From NCBI GenBank assembly GCA_965248255.1, contig CBDFIW010000002.1:434001-498000 (forward strand): 64,000 bases of DNA, read 5' to 3'. Source of the stretch: JAKZVK01 sp965248255. GTDB taxonomy: Bacteria; Acidobacteriota; Terriglobia; Bryobacterales; UBA6623. Positions 1-7,311 of this stretch are shown here, in pieces. The notes below the pieces were generated by a model. The model saw nothing but the letters and a program-made list of their open reading frames with translations, searched no databases and was not told the DNA's origin. Position numbers and translations under genes: made by a program. Within the stretch, counting starts at the first letter, position 1; each line of letters starts with the position of its first letter.

Positions 1-82
1 CGCAGCGCCAGCAGCGATTGCGGTGGCGGACGGCGAACTTGGGCTTCTTCAAATCCTTGGCAATCTTGGCGGTCGTGGCCAT
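1..82 (-). CDS. rpsN: 30S ribosomal protein S14, zinc-binding type (partial)
   Basis: Only the first 27 codons are inside the window; the 3' end lies beyond the left edge. The visible N-terminus, MATTAKIAKDLKKPKFAVRH followed by RNRCWRC, is that of the short zinc-ribbon (type Z) S14, whose first CxxC pair is seen here. S14 assembles late into the head of the 30S subunit. It follows rplE by 18 nt, the usual spc-operon order. The ATG at 80-82 is the only plausible start. Confidence 0.93.
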   Translation of the reverse strand, partial: MATTAKIAKDLKKPKFAVRHRNRCWRC

Positions 83-100
83 AGTTTCTGTCCGAACAAC

Positions 101-841
101 TTAGTCCTGAAAAGGCATCCCCATCTGGCGCAACAGTGAAAGCGATTCCGGGTCGGTGCGAGCCGTCGTTACGAGCGTCACGTTCATCCCTTTGGTGTGG
201 TCGACTTTCGAATAGTCGATCTCGGGGAAGATGACGTGCTCCTTCAACCCCAGCGTATAGTTGCCCCGTCCGTCGAACGCTTTGGTCGAGATGCCGCGGA
301 AGTCCCGCACGCGGGGCAGCGCGATGCTGATCAGACGGTCGAGGAACTCATACATCCGGTCGCCGCGCAACGTCACCGCACAACCGATGGGCATGCCCTC
401 GCGAACCTTGAAAGCCGCGATCGACTTACGCGCCCGTGTCACGATCGGTCTCTGGCCGGCAATAGCGCCGAGCTCCACCACGGCGGCGTCAAGCAGCCGG
501 GAATTCTGTGTCGCCTCGCCCATCCCGATATTGACCTTGATCATGGCGATCTTCGGGATCGCCATGGGGCTCGGATAGTTGAACTCTTTCTGCAGCGCGG
601 GCGCCACCTGTTGCCGGTATTTCGATTTGAGCCTCGGAGCGCCCGCCTTCGGCGGAGGCTGCTGAGCCACCGCTTCTTTCTCGGCCGGTTTTTCCTGCTT
701 CGCGGCTCCTTTGGCAGGCGCGGCCTTCTTAGCGCCGGTCTTCTTGGATGCAGCCGGCTTGGCCGCGGCCTTCTTCGGTGCGATCGTCTTGGGAGCCACC
801 TTCTTGGGAGCGGCCGGCTCTTCCGTTGTCTTACGTGCCAT
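101..841 (-). CDS. rplE: 50S ribosomal protein L5 with basic N-terminal extension
   Basis: L5 binds 5S rRNA and forms part of the central protuberance of the 50S subunit. Residues about 71-246 are a complete L5 (VNIGMGEATQNSRLL, RARKSIAAFKVREGMPIG, GRGNYTLGLKEHVIFPEIDY). The first ~69 residues are an added low-complexity tail made almost entirely of Ala, Lys and Pro, resembling histone H1-type tails. Bacterial L5 is normally about 180 residues, so this 246-residue form is long. The extension is open from the ATG at 841 and no in-frame ATG gives a full L5 core without it. It lies between rplX and rpsN in standard order. Confidence 0.95.
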   Translation of the reverse strand: MARKTTEEPAAPKKVAPKTIAPKKAAAKPAASKKTGAKKAAPAKGAAKQEKPAEKEAVAQQPPPKAGAPRLKSKYRQQVAPALQKEFNYPSPMAIPKIAMIKVNIGMGEATQNSRLLDAAVVELGAIAGQRPIVTRARKSIAAFKVREGMPIGCAVTLRGDRMYEFLDRLISIALPRVRDFRGISTKAFDGRGNYTLGLKEHVIFPEIDYSKVDHTKGMNVTLVTTARTDPESLSLLRQMGMPFQD

Positions 842-868
842 GATCTGTACTGTTCGCCGGCGGCGGGG

Positions 869-1195
869 CTACTGCTTCTTCTCCAGTATCTGGCCGGAGC
901 GCCGCCCGATGCGGGTCCGCCGCCCGTCTTCTTCGATTTCCATCCCGATCCGCTCGCGCCCTTCCGAGGAGACGATCATCACGTTCGAGAGGTGAATCAT
1001 CGCCTCGCTCTCGGCGATGCCGCCCTTGATCTGCCGTTGCGGATTGGGCCGCACGTGCTTCTTGATCATCATGACGTGCTCGACTAGGACACGCCCACGA
1101 CTACGGTCCACCTCGATCACCCGGCCCTGCTTGCCCTTGTCACGGCCGGCAATGACCTCCACCATGTCGTTCTTGCGGATCTTGGTCTTGGTCAT
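869..1195 (-). CDS. rplX: 50S ribosomal protein L24
   Basis: L24 is an assembly-initiator protein of the 50S subunit. The KOW motif region is clear (MVEVIAGRDKGKQGRVIEVD), followed by VMMIKKHVRPNPQ and the acidic/basic C-terminus. I place the start at the ATG at 1195 (MTKTKIRKND), not the one five codons upstream, because this matches the family N-terminus. 108 residues is a normal length. It lies 36 nt after rplN and 27 nt before rplE. Confidence 0.95.
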   Translation of the reverse strand: MTKTKIRKNDMVEVIAGRDKGKQGRVIEVDRSRGRVLVEHVMMIKKHVRPNPQRQIKGGIAESEAMIHLSNVMIVSSEGRERIGMEIEEDGRRTRIGRRSGQILEKKQ

Positions 1196-1231
1196 GCTTA
1201 ATCCTCGCAAGGTCCGCCGCGAACCATCACC

Positions 1232-1600
1232 TCACAGCACTTCCGGCGCCAGCGAAACAATCTTCATAAAGCGCTTATCCCGCAACTCGCGAGCGACGGG
1301 CCCGAAGACGCGCGTCCCCAGCGGCTCGCCCAGTTCGTCGACCAACACCGCGGCATTGGAGTCGAAACGAATATACGTGCCATCCTTGCGGCGGCATTCC
1401 TTACGCATCCGAACGATCACGGCCCGTACCACCGACCCTTTCTTGATCGTCGACTCGGGTGTCGCTTCCTGCACCGAGGCCATCACGATGTCGCCGAGGC
1501 CGGCCCGCAAGCCGGTGCTGCCACCTCGGGGGAGAATGCACCGCAGACGCCGGGCTCCGGAGTTGTCGGCCACTTCGAGCCGTGTTTGCATCCCGATCAT
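1232..1600 (-). CDS. rplN: 50S ribosomal protein L14
   Basis: L14 sits at the subunit interface, contacts 16S rRNA and L19 and is the binding site of silencing factor RsfS. The sequence is complete and typical at 122 residues: MIGMQTRLEVADNSGARR at the N-terminus, the KKGSVVRAVIVRMRKE core, RFDSNAAVLV and the FGPVARELRDKRFMKIVSLA C-terminal signature. It follows rpsQ by 66 nt. No unusual features. Confidence 0.97.
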   Translation of the reverse strand: MIGMQTRLEVADNSGARRLRCILPRGGSTGLRAGLGDIVMASVQEATPESTIKKGSVVRAVIVRMRKECRRKDGTYIRFDSNAAVLVDELGEPLGTRVFGPVARELRDKRFMKIVSLAPEVL

Positions 1601-1666
1601 CTGGTTCTCCGTCCAGAGCGTTTCTCACCGATCAAATGCGCCCCGTCATTTCCAGCTCTTAGCTAA

Positions 1667-1939
1667 CTAACTGCTCGCCCTCCAGATCACCTCAGCCAGC
1701 CGCCAACGCTTCAACCGGCTCAAGGGGCGGCACTCGACGATCCGGACCCGGTCACCCGGTTTGGCGTCACCGCGCTCGTCGTGCGCGTAGAACTTGTTCT
1801 TGCGCGTGACTACCCGCCGATACAGCGGGTGCGGAACCCGACGCTTCACCTCGACTACGATCGTCTTGGCCATCCCCGAGGAGAGGACCGTGCCGACCTT
1901 TTCGTTCTTGCGCGGTTCGCCTGTGTTGGAATCTGCCAT
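1667..1939 (-). CDS. rpsQ: 30S ribosomal protein S17
   Basis: S17 is a primary 16S rRNA-binding protein of the 30S body. It has the OB-fold signature GTVLSSGMAKTIVVEVKRRV, the HPLYRRVVTRKNKFYAHDE segment and the PGDRVRIVECRPLSRLKRW C-terminal motif. 90 residues is usual. The ATG at 1939 overlaps the last base of the rpmC stop, so the two are translationally coupled. Confidence 0.96.
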   Translation of the reverse strand: MADSNTGEPRKNEKVGTVLSSGMAKTIVVEVKRRVPHPLYRRVVTRKNKFYAHDERGDAKPGDRVRIVECRPLSRLKRWRLAEVIWRASS

Positions 1940-2148
1940 CAGCTCACACTCTGTTCCGCGCTTCGCTCGCGTTCGCGCCGCACCGTAAGAACCCTGGCCA
2001 GGTCTTTACGAAGGGCGCGAAGCTTCTTTACACCATCGGTCTGGCCCATCGAGATCTGGAAGCGGAGCCGGAACAGCTGCTCGCGCGTCTCGGTTTCCTT
2101 GGCCGCCAACTCGTCGGCGTCCAAATCACGGACTTCCTCACCTCTCAT
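1939..2148 (-). CDS. rpmC: 50S ribosomal protein L29
   Basis: L29 is a small alpha-helical hairpin protein near the polypeptide exit tunnel and contacts trigger factor and SRP. The 69-residue product has the expected pattern: an ADELAAKETETREQLFRLRF first helix, the loop SMGQTDG, and the KKLRALRKDLARVLTVRRER second helix. The start overlaps the rplP stop in an ATGA arrangement (2145-2148), and the stop overlaps the rpsQ start. Confidence 0.94.
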   Translation of the reverse strand: MRGEEVRDLDADELAAKETETREQLFRLRFQISMGQTDGVKKLRALRKDLARVLTVRRERERSAEQSVS

Positions 2149-2567
2149 ACCAACGCCCCAGCTTTGCGGCTGACAAACCGTGTCGGCACCGGCAGCTTGT
2201 GCGCCGCCAACTGCATGGCCCGCCTGGCCAGGTCTTCGGAGACACCTTCCATCTCAAACAACACACGGCCGGGCTTGACGACCGCCACCCACTGCTCGGG
2301 CGCGCCCTTGCCTTTACCCATCCGCGTCTCGGCGGGCTTTTTGGTGATCGGTTTGTCGGGAAAGATTCGGATCCAGAGCTTGCCGCCGCGCTTGATGTGG
2401 CGCATTATAGCGACGCGAGCGGCTTCGATCTGACGGTCGGTGATCCACGCCGCCTGCTCGGTTTTCAGCCCATAGTCGCCGAAAGAAAGCGACGAACCGC
2501 GCCACGCCTTGCCTCGACGTCTTCCGCGCTGCACCTTGCGGAACTTAACTTTCTTGGGCATCAACAT
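2145..2567 (-). CDS. rplP: 50S ribosomal protein L16
   Basis: L16 organises the A-site and 5S rRNA region of the 50S subunit. Family signatures are complete: MPKKVKFRKVQRGRRRG, the LKTEQAAWITDRQIEAAR segment, RIFPDKPITKKPAETRMGKG and EGVSEDLARRAMQLAAHKLP. Two starts are possible two codons apart (2567 and 2561). The upstream ATG is better placed relative to a GAGGAA Shine-Dalgarno, while the downstream one matches the family N-terminus. The product is 138-140 residues. Confidence 0.96.
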   Translation of the reverse strand: MLMPKKVKFRKVQRGRRRGKAWRGSSLSFGDYGLKTEQAAWITDRQIEAARVAIMRHIKRGGKLWIRIFPDKPITKKPAETRMGKGKGAPEQWVAVVKPGRVLFEMEGVSEDLARRAMQLAAHKLPVPTRFVSRKAGALV

Positions 2568-2609
2568 GGCTTTATTCCTCGTCGGTTGACACGGCGCAGA
2601 CGGCCGCGG

Positions 2610-3716
2610 TTACTCCGAACTTCCCTCCTCGGGCGCGGGCGCCGGTTCGCCAGTCTCGGACGGACCGCCTTCCGGCGAGACCGGCTCCTCAGCAGCGGGT
2701 TTCTCAGCCGCCGATTTCTCGGCAGCCGGCTCTTCCACAGCTGGTGCCTCCACGGCCAACTCTTTCGCAGCCGCCTCCTCCACAGCTGGCGCCTCCACGG
2801 CCAACTCTTTCGCAGCCGCCTCCTCCACAGCTGGCGCCTCGGAGTCGACGGAAAGCGGTGGCTGCAGCACTGGGACGCCGGCAGTGGCAGGCTGGGGCGT
2901 CTCCCGTGGCGGCGCGACCGGGGGGGCCGCGGGCGGCGGGACGCCGGGAGCCGCTTCCGGCCGGCTCCGGTCGATCGTCCTGGCGGCGCGAATCCGGTCC
3001 CGCTCGCGTTCCGCCGCGCTGCGTGCTTCGCGCCGGCGGGCGGGCTCGAGCTCGCCCTGGGGTCCACCCGACGCGAGAGCGGCTGCCTTGTGGTCGAGGA
3101 TCTCTCCGCGATAGAGCCAACATTTCACACCCAACACGCCGTAGGTCGTGTGGGCCTCGGTGAATCCGTAGTCGATATCGGCACGCAGAGTCTGCAACGG
3201 AAGCTGCCCTTGGAGATACCATTCGGTACGGGCGATCTCCTTGCCGTTGAGGCGTCCCGCGACCCAGATCTTGATGCCTTTGCAGCCGAAGCGCTGGGCC
3301 GAATCCACGGCCTTGCGCATGGCACGCCGAAACGCGACACGTTTCTCGATCTGAAGCGCCACCGATTCGGACACGAGCTGGGCGTCCAATTCCGGCCGGT
3401 GCACTTCCTGAATGTCGATATAGACTTCTCGCTGCGTGCGCTCCTGGACTTCCTGCTTGAGCTTTTCGATCTCGGCGCCGCGGCGTCCGATAACGATGCC
3501 CGGCCGCGCGGTACGAATGGTGACGCGCAGCTTGTTGCCGGGACGGTCCAACTCGATCGAGCTGATACCGGCTGGCCGCAGCCGCTTGCGCAGCGCTGCC
3601 TTCAGCTGCAGGTCCTCTTTCAACAGGTCGGCGTACCCCTGCTTGGCAAACCAGCGTGAGTTCCACGTCTTGGTATAGCCCAAGCGGAATCCGTAGGGAT
3701 GAACTTTTTGACCCAT
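2610..3716 (-). CDS. rpsC: 30S ribosomal protein S3 with long acidic C-terminal extension
   Basis: S3 lines the mRNA entry channel. Residues 1-210 are a complete S3: MGQKVHPYGFRLG start, KH domain with the GRRG turn near 78-81, and GRLNGKEIARTEWY and GVKCWLYRGEIL in the C-terminal domain. The frame then continues another ~158 residues: an Arg/Ala/Glu helix, a Pro-rich linker (about 255-290) and 15-residue repeats of EAPAVEEAAAKELAV type from about 293, ending in an acidic Glu/Pro tail. Bacterial S3 is usually 210-240 residues, so 368 is exceptional. The start at 3716 leaves 37 nt after rplV; a frame 31 codons longer would overlap it. Confidence 0.95.
   Translation of the reverse strand: MGQKVHPYGFRLGYTKTWNSRWFAKQGYADLLKEDLQLKAALRKRLRPAGISSIELDRPGNKLRVTIRTARPGIVIGRRGAEIEKLKQEVQERTQREVYIDIQEVHRPELDAQLVSESVALQIEKRVAFRRAMRKAVDSAQRFGCKGIKIWVAGRLNGKEIARTEWYLQGQLPLQTLRADIDYGFTEAHTTYGVLGVKCWLYRGEILDHKAAALASGGPQGELEPARRREARSAAERERDRIRAARTIDRSRPEAAPGVPPPAAPPVAPPRETPQPATAGVPVLQPPLSVDSEAPAVEEAAAKELAVEAPAVEEAAAKELAVEAPAVEEPAAEKSAAEKPAAEEPVSPEGGPSETGEPAPAPEEGSSE
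2734..2840 (-). repeat. 45-bp tandem repeats inside the 3' part of rpsC
   Basis: Two and a half nearly perfect copies of a 45-bp unit encode the repeating peptide EAPAVEEAAAKELAV, at about residues 293-322 of S3, with a degenerate third copy. Because 45 is a multiple of three, copy-number change would lengthen or shorten the S3 tail without breaking the frame. The repeat is seen directly; length variation between strains is inferred. Confidence 0.85.
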
Positions 3717-3753
3717 GATCGGTTGCACCCGGGGCGGCTCGCCGCCCGCCTCT

Positions 3754-4137
3754 CTACGCGACTTCTTCTTGCTCCTCCGGTTCCTCTCGCTGCCCGTCGT
3801 CCACGACAACGACGATGTGCGCCAGACGGTGAATATACGGGTGTGCCCGACCCATCGGAGCGGGCCGCAGTCTCTTCAGCCGCGGTCCTTCGTTGACGTA
3901 AGCCTCGCGGACCACTAGCTCATCCACGTCCATCCGCCCGGTGTTTTCCGCGTTGGCAACCGCCGATTGCAAGACCTTCTCAATCTGCGGCGCCACGCGC
4001 TTGTTCGTAGTGCGCAGAAGCGTGAGGGCATCGGAGACGGGAAGCCCCCGGATCTGGTCGATCACCAAGCGCGCCTTCCTCGGTGCGACGCGGATGTAAT
4101 TCAAGCTTGCCCTGGCCTGCATCTTCGTCTCGCTCAC
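3754..4137 (-). CDS. rplV: 50S ribosomal protein L22
   Basis: L22 helps form the exit-tunnel constriction, and its beta-hairpin is a site of macrolide resistance mutations. The 127-residue product shows MQARASLNYIRVAPRKARLV, VSDALTLLRTTNKRVAPQIEK, AVANAEN and the RLKRLRPAPMGRAHPYIHR hairpin region. A short acidic tail ending EEPEEQEEVA goes slightly beyond the usual end, echoing on a small scale the extended tail of S3. It follows rpsS by 8 nt. Confidence 0.96.
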   Translation of the reverse strand: MSETKMQARASLNYIRVAPRKARLVIDQIRGLPVSDALTLLRTTNKRVAPQIEKVLQSAVANAENTGRMDVDELVVREAYVNEGPRLKRLRPAPMGRAHPYIHRLAHIVVVVDDGQREEPEEQEEVA

Positions 4138-4145
4138 CCTTAACC

Positions 4146-4436
4146 CTAGGAAGGCTTGCCGGTCCTGGCTCCCTTGCCGCCGCCGGCGTGCCCGCGATAC
4201 GTCCTCGTCGGGGAGAACTCGCCCAACTTATGGCCCACCATGTTTTCGGTAATGAACACAGGGATGAACTTCCGTCCGTTGTGCACCGCAATGGTGTGAC
4301 TCACCCACTCGGGCAAGATCGTCGAGCGCCGAGACCAAGTCTTGATCACCTTCTTCTCTTTCGAGGCTTCCATGGCCTCGACTTTCTTATTCAGATGCTC
4401 GTCGTAGAACGGCCCTTTTTTCAACGAACGGCCCAT
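4146..4436 (-). CDS. rpsS: 30S ribosomal protein S19
   Basis: S19 forms a complex with S13 in the 30S head. The 96-residue sequence is canonical: MGRSLKKGPFYDEHLNKKVE, the TWSRRSTILPEWVSHTIAVH core, NGRKFIPVFITENMVGHKLG and EFSPTRTYRGHAG. It lies between rplB and rplV as in all S10 operons. No unusual features. Confidence 0.97.
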   Translation of the reverse strand: MGRSLKKGPFYDEHLNKKVEAMEASKEKKVIKTWSRRSTILPEWVSHTIAVHNGRKFIPVFITENMVGHKLGEFSPTRTYRGHAGGGKGARTGKPS

Positions 4437-4456
4437 ACTGGATTCTCTCGATCCGC

Positions 4457-5293
4457 CTACTGGCTCTTCTTCTGTCCCCGCCGCACCATGATGTACTTGT
4501 CGCTACGCTTATTGGTGCGGGTCTTGAAACCCCGTGTCGGCTTCCCCCAAGGGGTCACCGGATGGCGGCCGCCCGAGGACCGTCCCTCGCCGCCGCCGTG
4601 CGGGTGGTCGACCGGATTCATCGTAACGCCCCGGTTCTTTGGACGCTGTCCCACCCAGCGGCTTCGACCGGCCTTTCCGAACGACACGCTGGCGTGGTCG
4701 ACGTTGCCGACCTGCCCGATCGTCGCCATACAATCCGGCAGTACCCGCCGAATCTCACCCGAAGGCAGCTTCAGCAGCGCGTAGGCACCTTCTCTTGAAA
4801 CCAACCGCACCTCGACTCCGGCCGCCCGCGCCATCTGCCCGCCCTTGCCGGGCCGCAGTTCCACGTTATGGACCAGCGTTCCAGGGGGGATGTTCTTGAG
4901 CGGCAGCGCGTTGCCGACCAGAATGTCAGCCTGCGGGCCCGACATGATGGTCATGCCGACCTTGAGCCCCGCCGGTTGCAGGATGTAGCGCTTCTCACCG
5001 TCAGTGTAGTTGAGCAGCGCGACGTTGGCGGAGCGATTCGGGTCGTACTCGATGGACGCCACTTTGGCGGGGATGCCTGTCTTGTCCCGCTTGAAGTCGA
5101 TCACCCGATACTTTCGCTTGTGCCCTCCGCCCCTTGACCACACGCAGATACGGCCCTGGGCGTTTCGGCCGCCGCTGCGAGACTTTCCCTCTGCGAGCGA
5201 CTTTTCCGGCTTGTCGCGCGTGATCTCATCGCGCACCAGCGTCGTCTGAAAACGTCGGGTGCTGGTCGTGGGCCTGTAGGTCTTAATCGGCAT
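4457..5293 (-). CDS. rplB: 50S ribosomal protein L2
   Basis: L2 is a primary 23S rRNA-binding protein needed for peptidyl-transferase activity and subunit association. It begins MPIKTYRPTTSTRRFQT at the ATG at 5293; an in-frame ATG 18 codons upstream gives a non-homologous leader and is rejected. Family motifs include GGGHKRKYRVIDFKRDK, NAVLPLKN-type segment VGNALPLKNIPPGTLVHN, and the catalytically important GVTMNPVDHPHGGGEGRSSG loop with its conserved His. The length of 278 residues is typical. Confidence 0.97.
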   Translation of the reverse strand: MPIKTYRPTTSTRRFQTTLVRDEITRDKPEKSLAEGKSRSGGRNAQGRICVWSRGGGHKRKYRVIDFKRDKTGIPAKVASIEYDPNRSANVALLNYTDGEKRYILQPAGLKVGMTIMSGPQADILVGNALPLKNIPPGTLVHNVELRPGKGGQMARAAGVEVRLVSREGAYALLKLPSGEIRRVLPDCMATIGQVGNVDHASVSFGKAGRSRWVGQRPKNRGVTMNPVDHPHGGGEGRSSGGRHPVTPWGKPTRGFKTRTNKRSDKYIMVRRGQKKSQ

Positions 5294-5372
5294 TGGCTGA
5301 TGGGCCTTTCGACTCGGGCTTACTCTCGGGGCGCCGCGGCTCCCCATTTCACGCCAAACGATTCGCGCCGAA

Positions 5373-5660
5373 CTAGACTTGCGCGTACTCCACCATCTTC
5401 TCGCCTTCCTTGAGCTTGACGAACGCCTTCTTCCAACTGGGGCGATATCCCTGCGACTGTCCCCATCGCTTCAGCTTGCCACGATAATTCGCGGTCCGCA
5501 CGCTGTCCACTTTGACGTTGAAAACCGCCTGCACGGCATTCTTGATATCCGTCTTGGTGGCGTTGGGATGCACCCGAAACGCCAGGGTTCGCTCGAGCGC
5601 CCGCGACCCTTCGGTCTTCTCGGTGATCAGCGGGCCTCGGATCGTATCGTAAGGACTCAT
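5373..5660 (-). CDS. rplW: 50S ribosomal protein L23
   Basis: L23 lies at the tunnel exit and is the docking site for trigger factor and SRP. The N-terminus MSPYDTIRGPLITEKTEGS and the VHPNATKTDIKNAVQAVFNV segment are family signatures, followed by the loop that carries VRTANYRGKLKRWG. The ATG at 5660 is chosen because it forms an ATGA overlap with the rplD stop (5657-5660); the ATG five codons upstream lies inside rplD. 95 residues is normal. Confidence 0.96.
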   Translation of the reverse strand: MSPYDTIRGPLITEKTEGSRALERTLAFRVHPNATKTDIKNAVQAVFNVKVDSVRTANYRGKLKRWGQSQGYRPSWKKAFVKLKEGEKMVEYAQV

Positions 5661-6280
5661 CCCAGCACCTCGCAAACCTTGGTCACGGTCGGCTCGGTAA
5701 AGATCACCGTCTCATGCCCCAGGAGGTGATAGGGATGAACCTCGGTACTGCGCATCAGACTGACGCCGGGAAGGTTGCGGCTCGACAGCTCGAGGTTGCG
5801 GTTTTCCTCGTTGTCGACGATCAGTATCGACTTGTCCAGCTCCAACTTCCCTAAAACCTCCCGGAAGTCCTTGGTCTTGTGGCTCTTGAGCTGGAGGTTT
5901 TTCACGACACGAACGGCGCCGTCCACAAGCCGCGCCGTCAAGGCCGAGCGCAGAGCGCCGAGCAGCATCTTCTTCGGGAGGTGGTAGCTGTAGTCGCGAG
6001 GCCGCGGACCATGGACGATGCCGCCCTGCCGCCACAGCGGCGAGCGAATCGAACCCACGCGCGCGCGCCCCGTCCCCTTTTGGCGCCAGGGCTTACGCCC
6101 AGAGCCGGAGACCTCCGCGCGCGTCTTTGTCTTGTGCGTCCCGGCCCGCTTCGAGGCCCGATAGTGATGGACGGCCTGATAGACCAGGTCCTGGTTCACC
6201 TTGACGCCGAACACGGTGTCGCTCAGCTCGACCGAGCCGACGACCTTGTTGTCCAGATCGATAACGTCCACGGCTGGCAT
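5657..6280 (-). CDS. rplD: 50S ribosomal protein L4
   Basis: L4 contributes to the exit-tunnel constriction and in many bacteria represses its own S10 operon. Its 207 residues include the globular N-terminus (VNQDLVYQAVHHYRASKRAG), the extended loop TKTRAEVSGSGRKPWRQKGT and GRARVGSIRSPLWRQGG, and a C-terminal domain ending in TVTKVCEVLG. It follows rplC by 4 nt and overlaps rplW by 4 nt. Confidence 0.96.
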   Translation of the reverse strand: MPAVDVIDLDNKVVGSVELSDTVFGVKVNQDLVYQAVHHYRASKRAGTHKTKTRAEVSGSGRKPWRQKGTGRARVGSIRSPLWRQGGIVHGPRPRDYSYHLPKKMLLGALRSALTARLVDGAVRVVKNLQLKSHKTKDFREVLGKLELDKSILIVDNEENRNLELSSRNLPGVSLMRSTEVHPYHLLGHETVIFTEPTVTKVCEVLG

Positions 6281-6284
6281 GAGA

Positions 6285-6920
6285 TTACTTCCCCGTCCTT
6301 CGCACGATCACGTAGCTCCCGTTTGGTCCGGGAACCGCACCTTTGACCAAGATCACGTTGTCCTCGGCATTGACCTCGACGATCTCGATGTTCCGCGCGG
6401 TCACGCGGCCGCCGCCCATCCGCCCGGGCAGCCTAGTGCCTTTGAAAACGCGCGAAGGGTACGAGCTTTGGCCGATGGAACCGGGCTCCCGATGCGACAT
6501 CGAGCCATGGCTCTCCGGCCCGAGTGCGAACCCGTGCCTCTTGATCACACCCGCGAAGCCCCGGCCCTTGCTCGTGCCGATCACATCGACCCTCTCCGAC
6601 GCTTCGAAGTCACCGGCAAGAACACGGTCGCCCGGCTTCAACTCCTCTTCGCCCGATGCGTCCAGGGCTAGCTCCCGCAGAAAGCGGCACGGCGGCGCGT
6701 CGGCCTTCTTGAAATGACCCTGCATCGGCCGATTGATGCGACTCTCCTTGATGAACTCGACCAGTCCCAACTGAACCGCCTCGTAGCCGTCGCGCGCAGC
6801 GGTCTTGCGGCTGACGATCACACAGGGGCCAGCCTGTAGCACGGTCACCGGTACCACCTGCCCGTCCGGGCGGAACACCTGCGTCATCCCGATCTTTTTC
6901 CCTAAGATTCCCGGTGCCAT
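6285..6920 (-). CDS. rplC: 50S ribosomal protein L3
   Basis: L3 is an early assembly protein near the peptidyl-transferase centre. The start at 6920 (MAPGILGKKIGMTQVFRPDG) matches the family; the frame opens 39 codons further upstream without homology and would overlap rpsJ. Other motifs are GTSKGRGFAGVIKRHGF, the GSMSHREPGSIGQSSYPSRV loop that carries the methylated Gln in other bacteria, and KGTRLPGRMGGGRVTARN. Length 211 residues. Confidence 0.96.
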   Translation of the reverse strand: MAPGILGKKIGMTQVFRPDGQVVPVTVLQAGPCVIVSRKTAARDGYEAVQLGLVEFIKESRINRPMQGHFKKADAPPCRFLRELALDASGEEELKPGDRVLAGDFEASERVDVIGTSKGRGFAGVIKRHGFALGPESHGSMSHREPGSIGQSSYPSRVFKGTRLPGRMGGGRVTARNIEIVEVNAEDNVILVKGAVPGPNGSYVIVRRTGK

Positions 6921-6987
6921 GTCACTATGCCAGACTGTCGCTACTCCGAAACTCGTCTCTCGATCACAACTCAGTGAAGGCCGACCG

Positions 6988-7305
6988 TTAGCCGCCAAAC
7001 GCCTTGATCTCCACATCCACACCGGCGGGCAAGTCAAGACGCATCAACGCGTCGACCGTATCCTGGGTCGGCTCGAGGATATCAAGCAGGCGCTTGTGCG
7101 TTCGAATCTCAAACTGCTCCCGCGACCGCTTGTCGGCATGAGGCGAGCGCAACACCGTGAATTTGTTCTTTACCGTCGGCAGCGGAATCGGCCCCGCGAC
7201 GAGGGCGCCGGTGCGCTTGGCGGTATCGACGATCTCGCCGGTCGACTGATCGAGTACACGATAGTCGTAGGCGGTGAGGCGAATGCGGATGCGTTCCTTC
7301 GGCAT
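6988..7305 (-). CDS. rpsJ: 30S ribosomal protein S10 (NusE)
   Basis: S10 acts in the 30S head and, as NusE, in transcription antitermination with NusB and NusG. The 105-residue product reads IRIRLTAYDYRVLDQSTGEI, then GPIPLPTVKNKFTVLRSPH and EQFEIRTHKRLLDILEP, all family signatures. It begins 6 nt after the tuf stop, so the str and S10 groups form one continuous run here. Confidence 0.97.
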   Translation of the reverse strand: MPKERIRIRLTAYDYRVLDQSTGEIVDTAKRTGALVAGPIPLPTVKNKFTVLRSPHADKRSREQFEIRTHKRLLDILEPTQDTVDALMRLDLPAGVDVEIKAFGG

Positions 7306-7311
7306 GATGCG

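Noticed and set aside
197..3659. Long plus-strand open frames opposite the ribosomal protein genes (for example 197-1087 and 2199-3659)
   Set aside because: They lie antisense to unmistakable ribosomal genes, have Arg/Leu/His-rich shadow composition and no homology.
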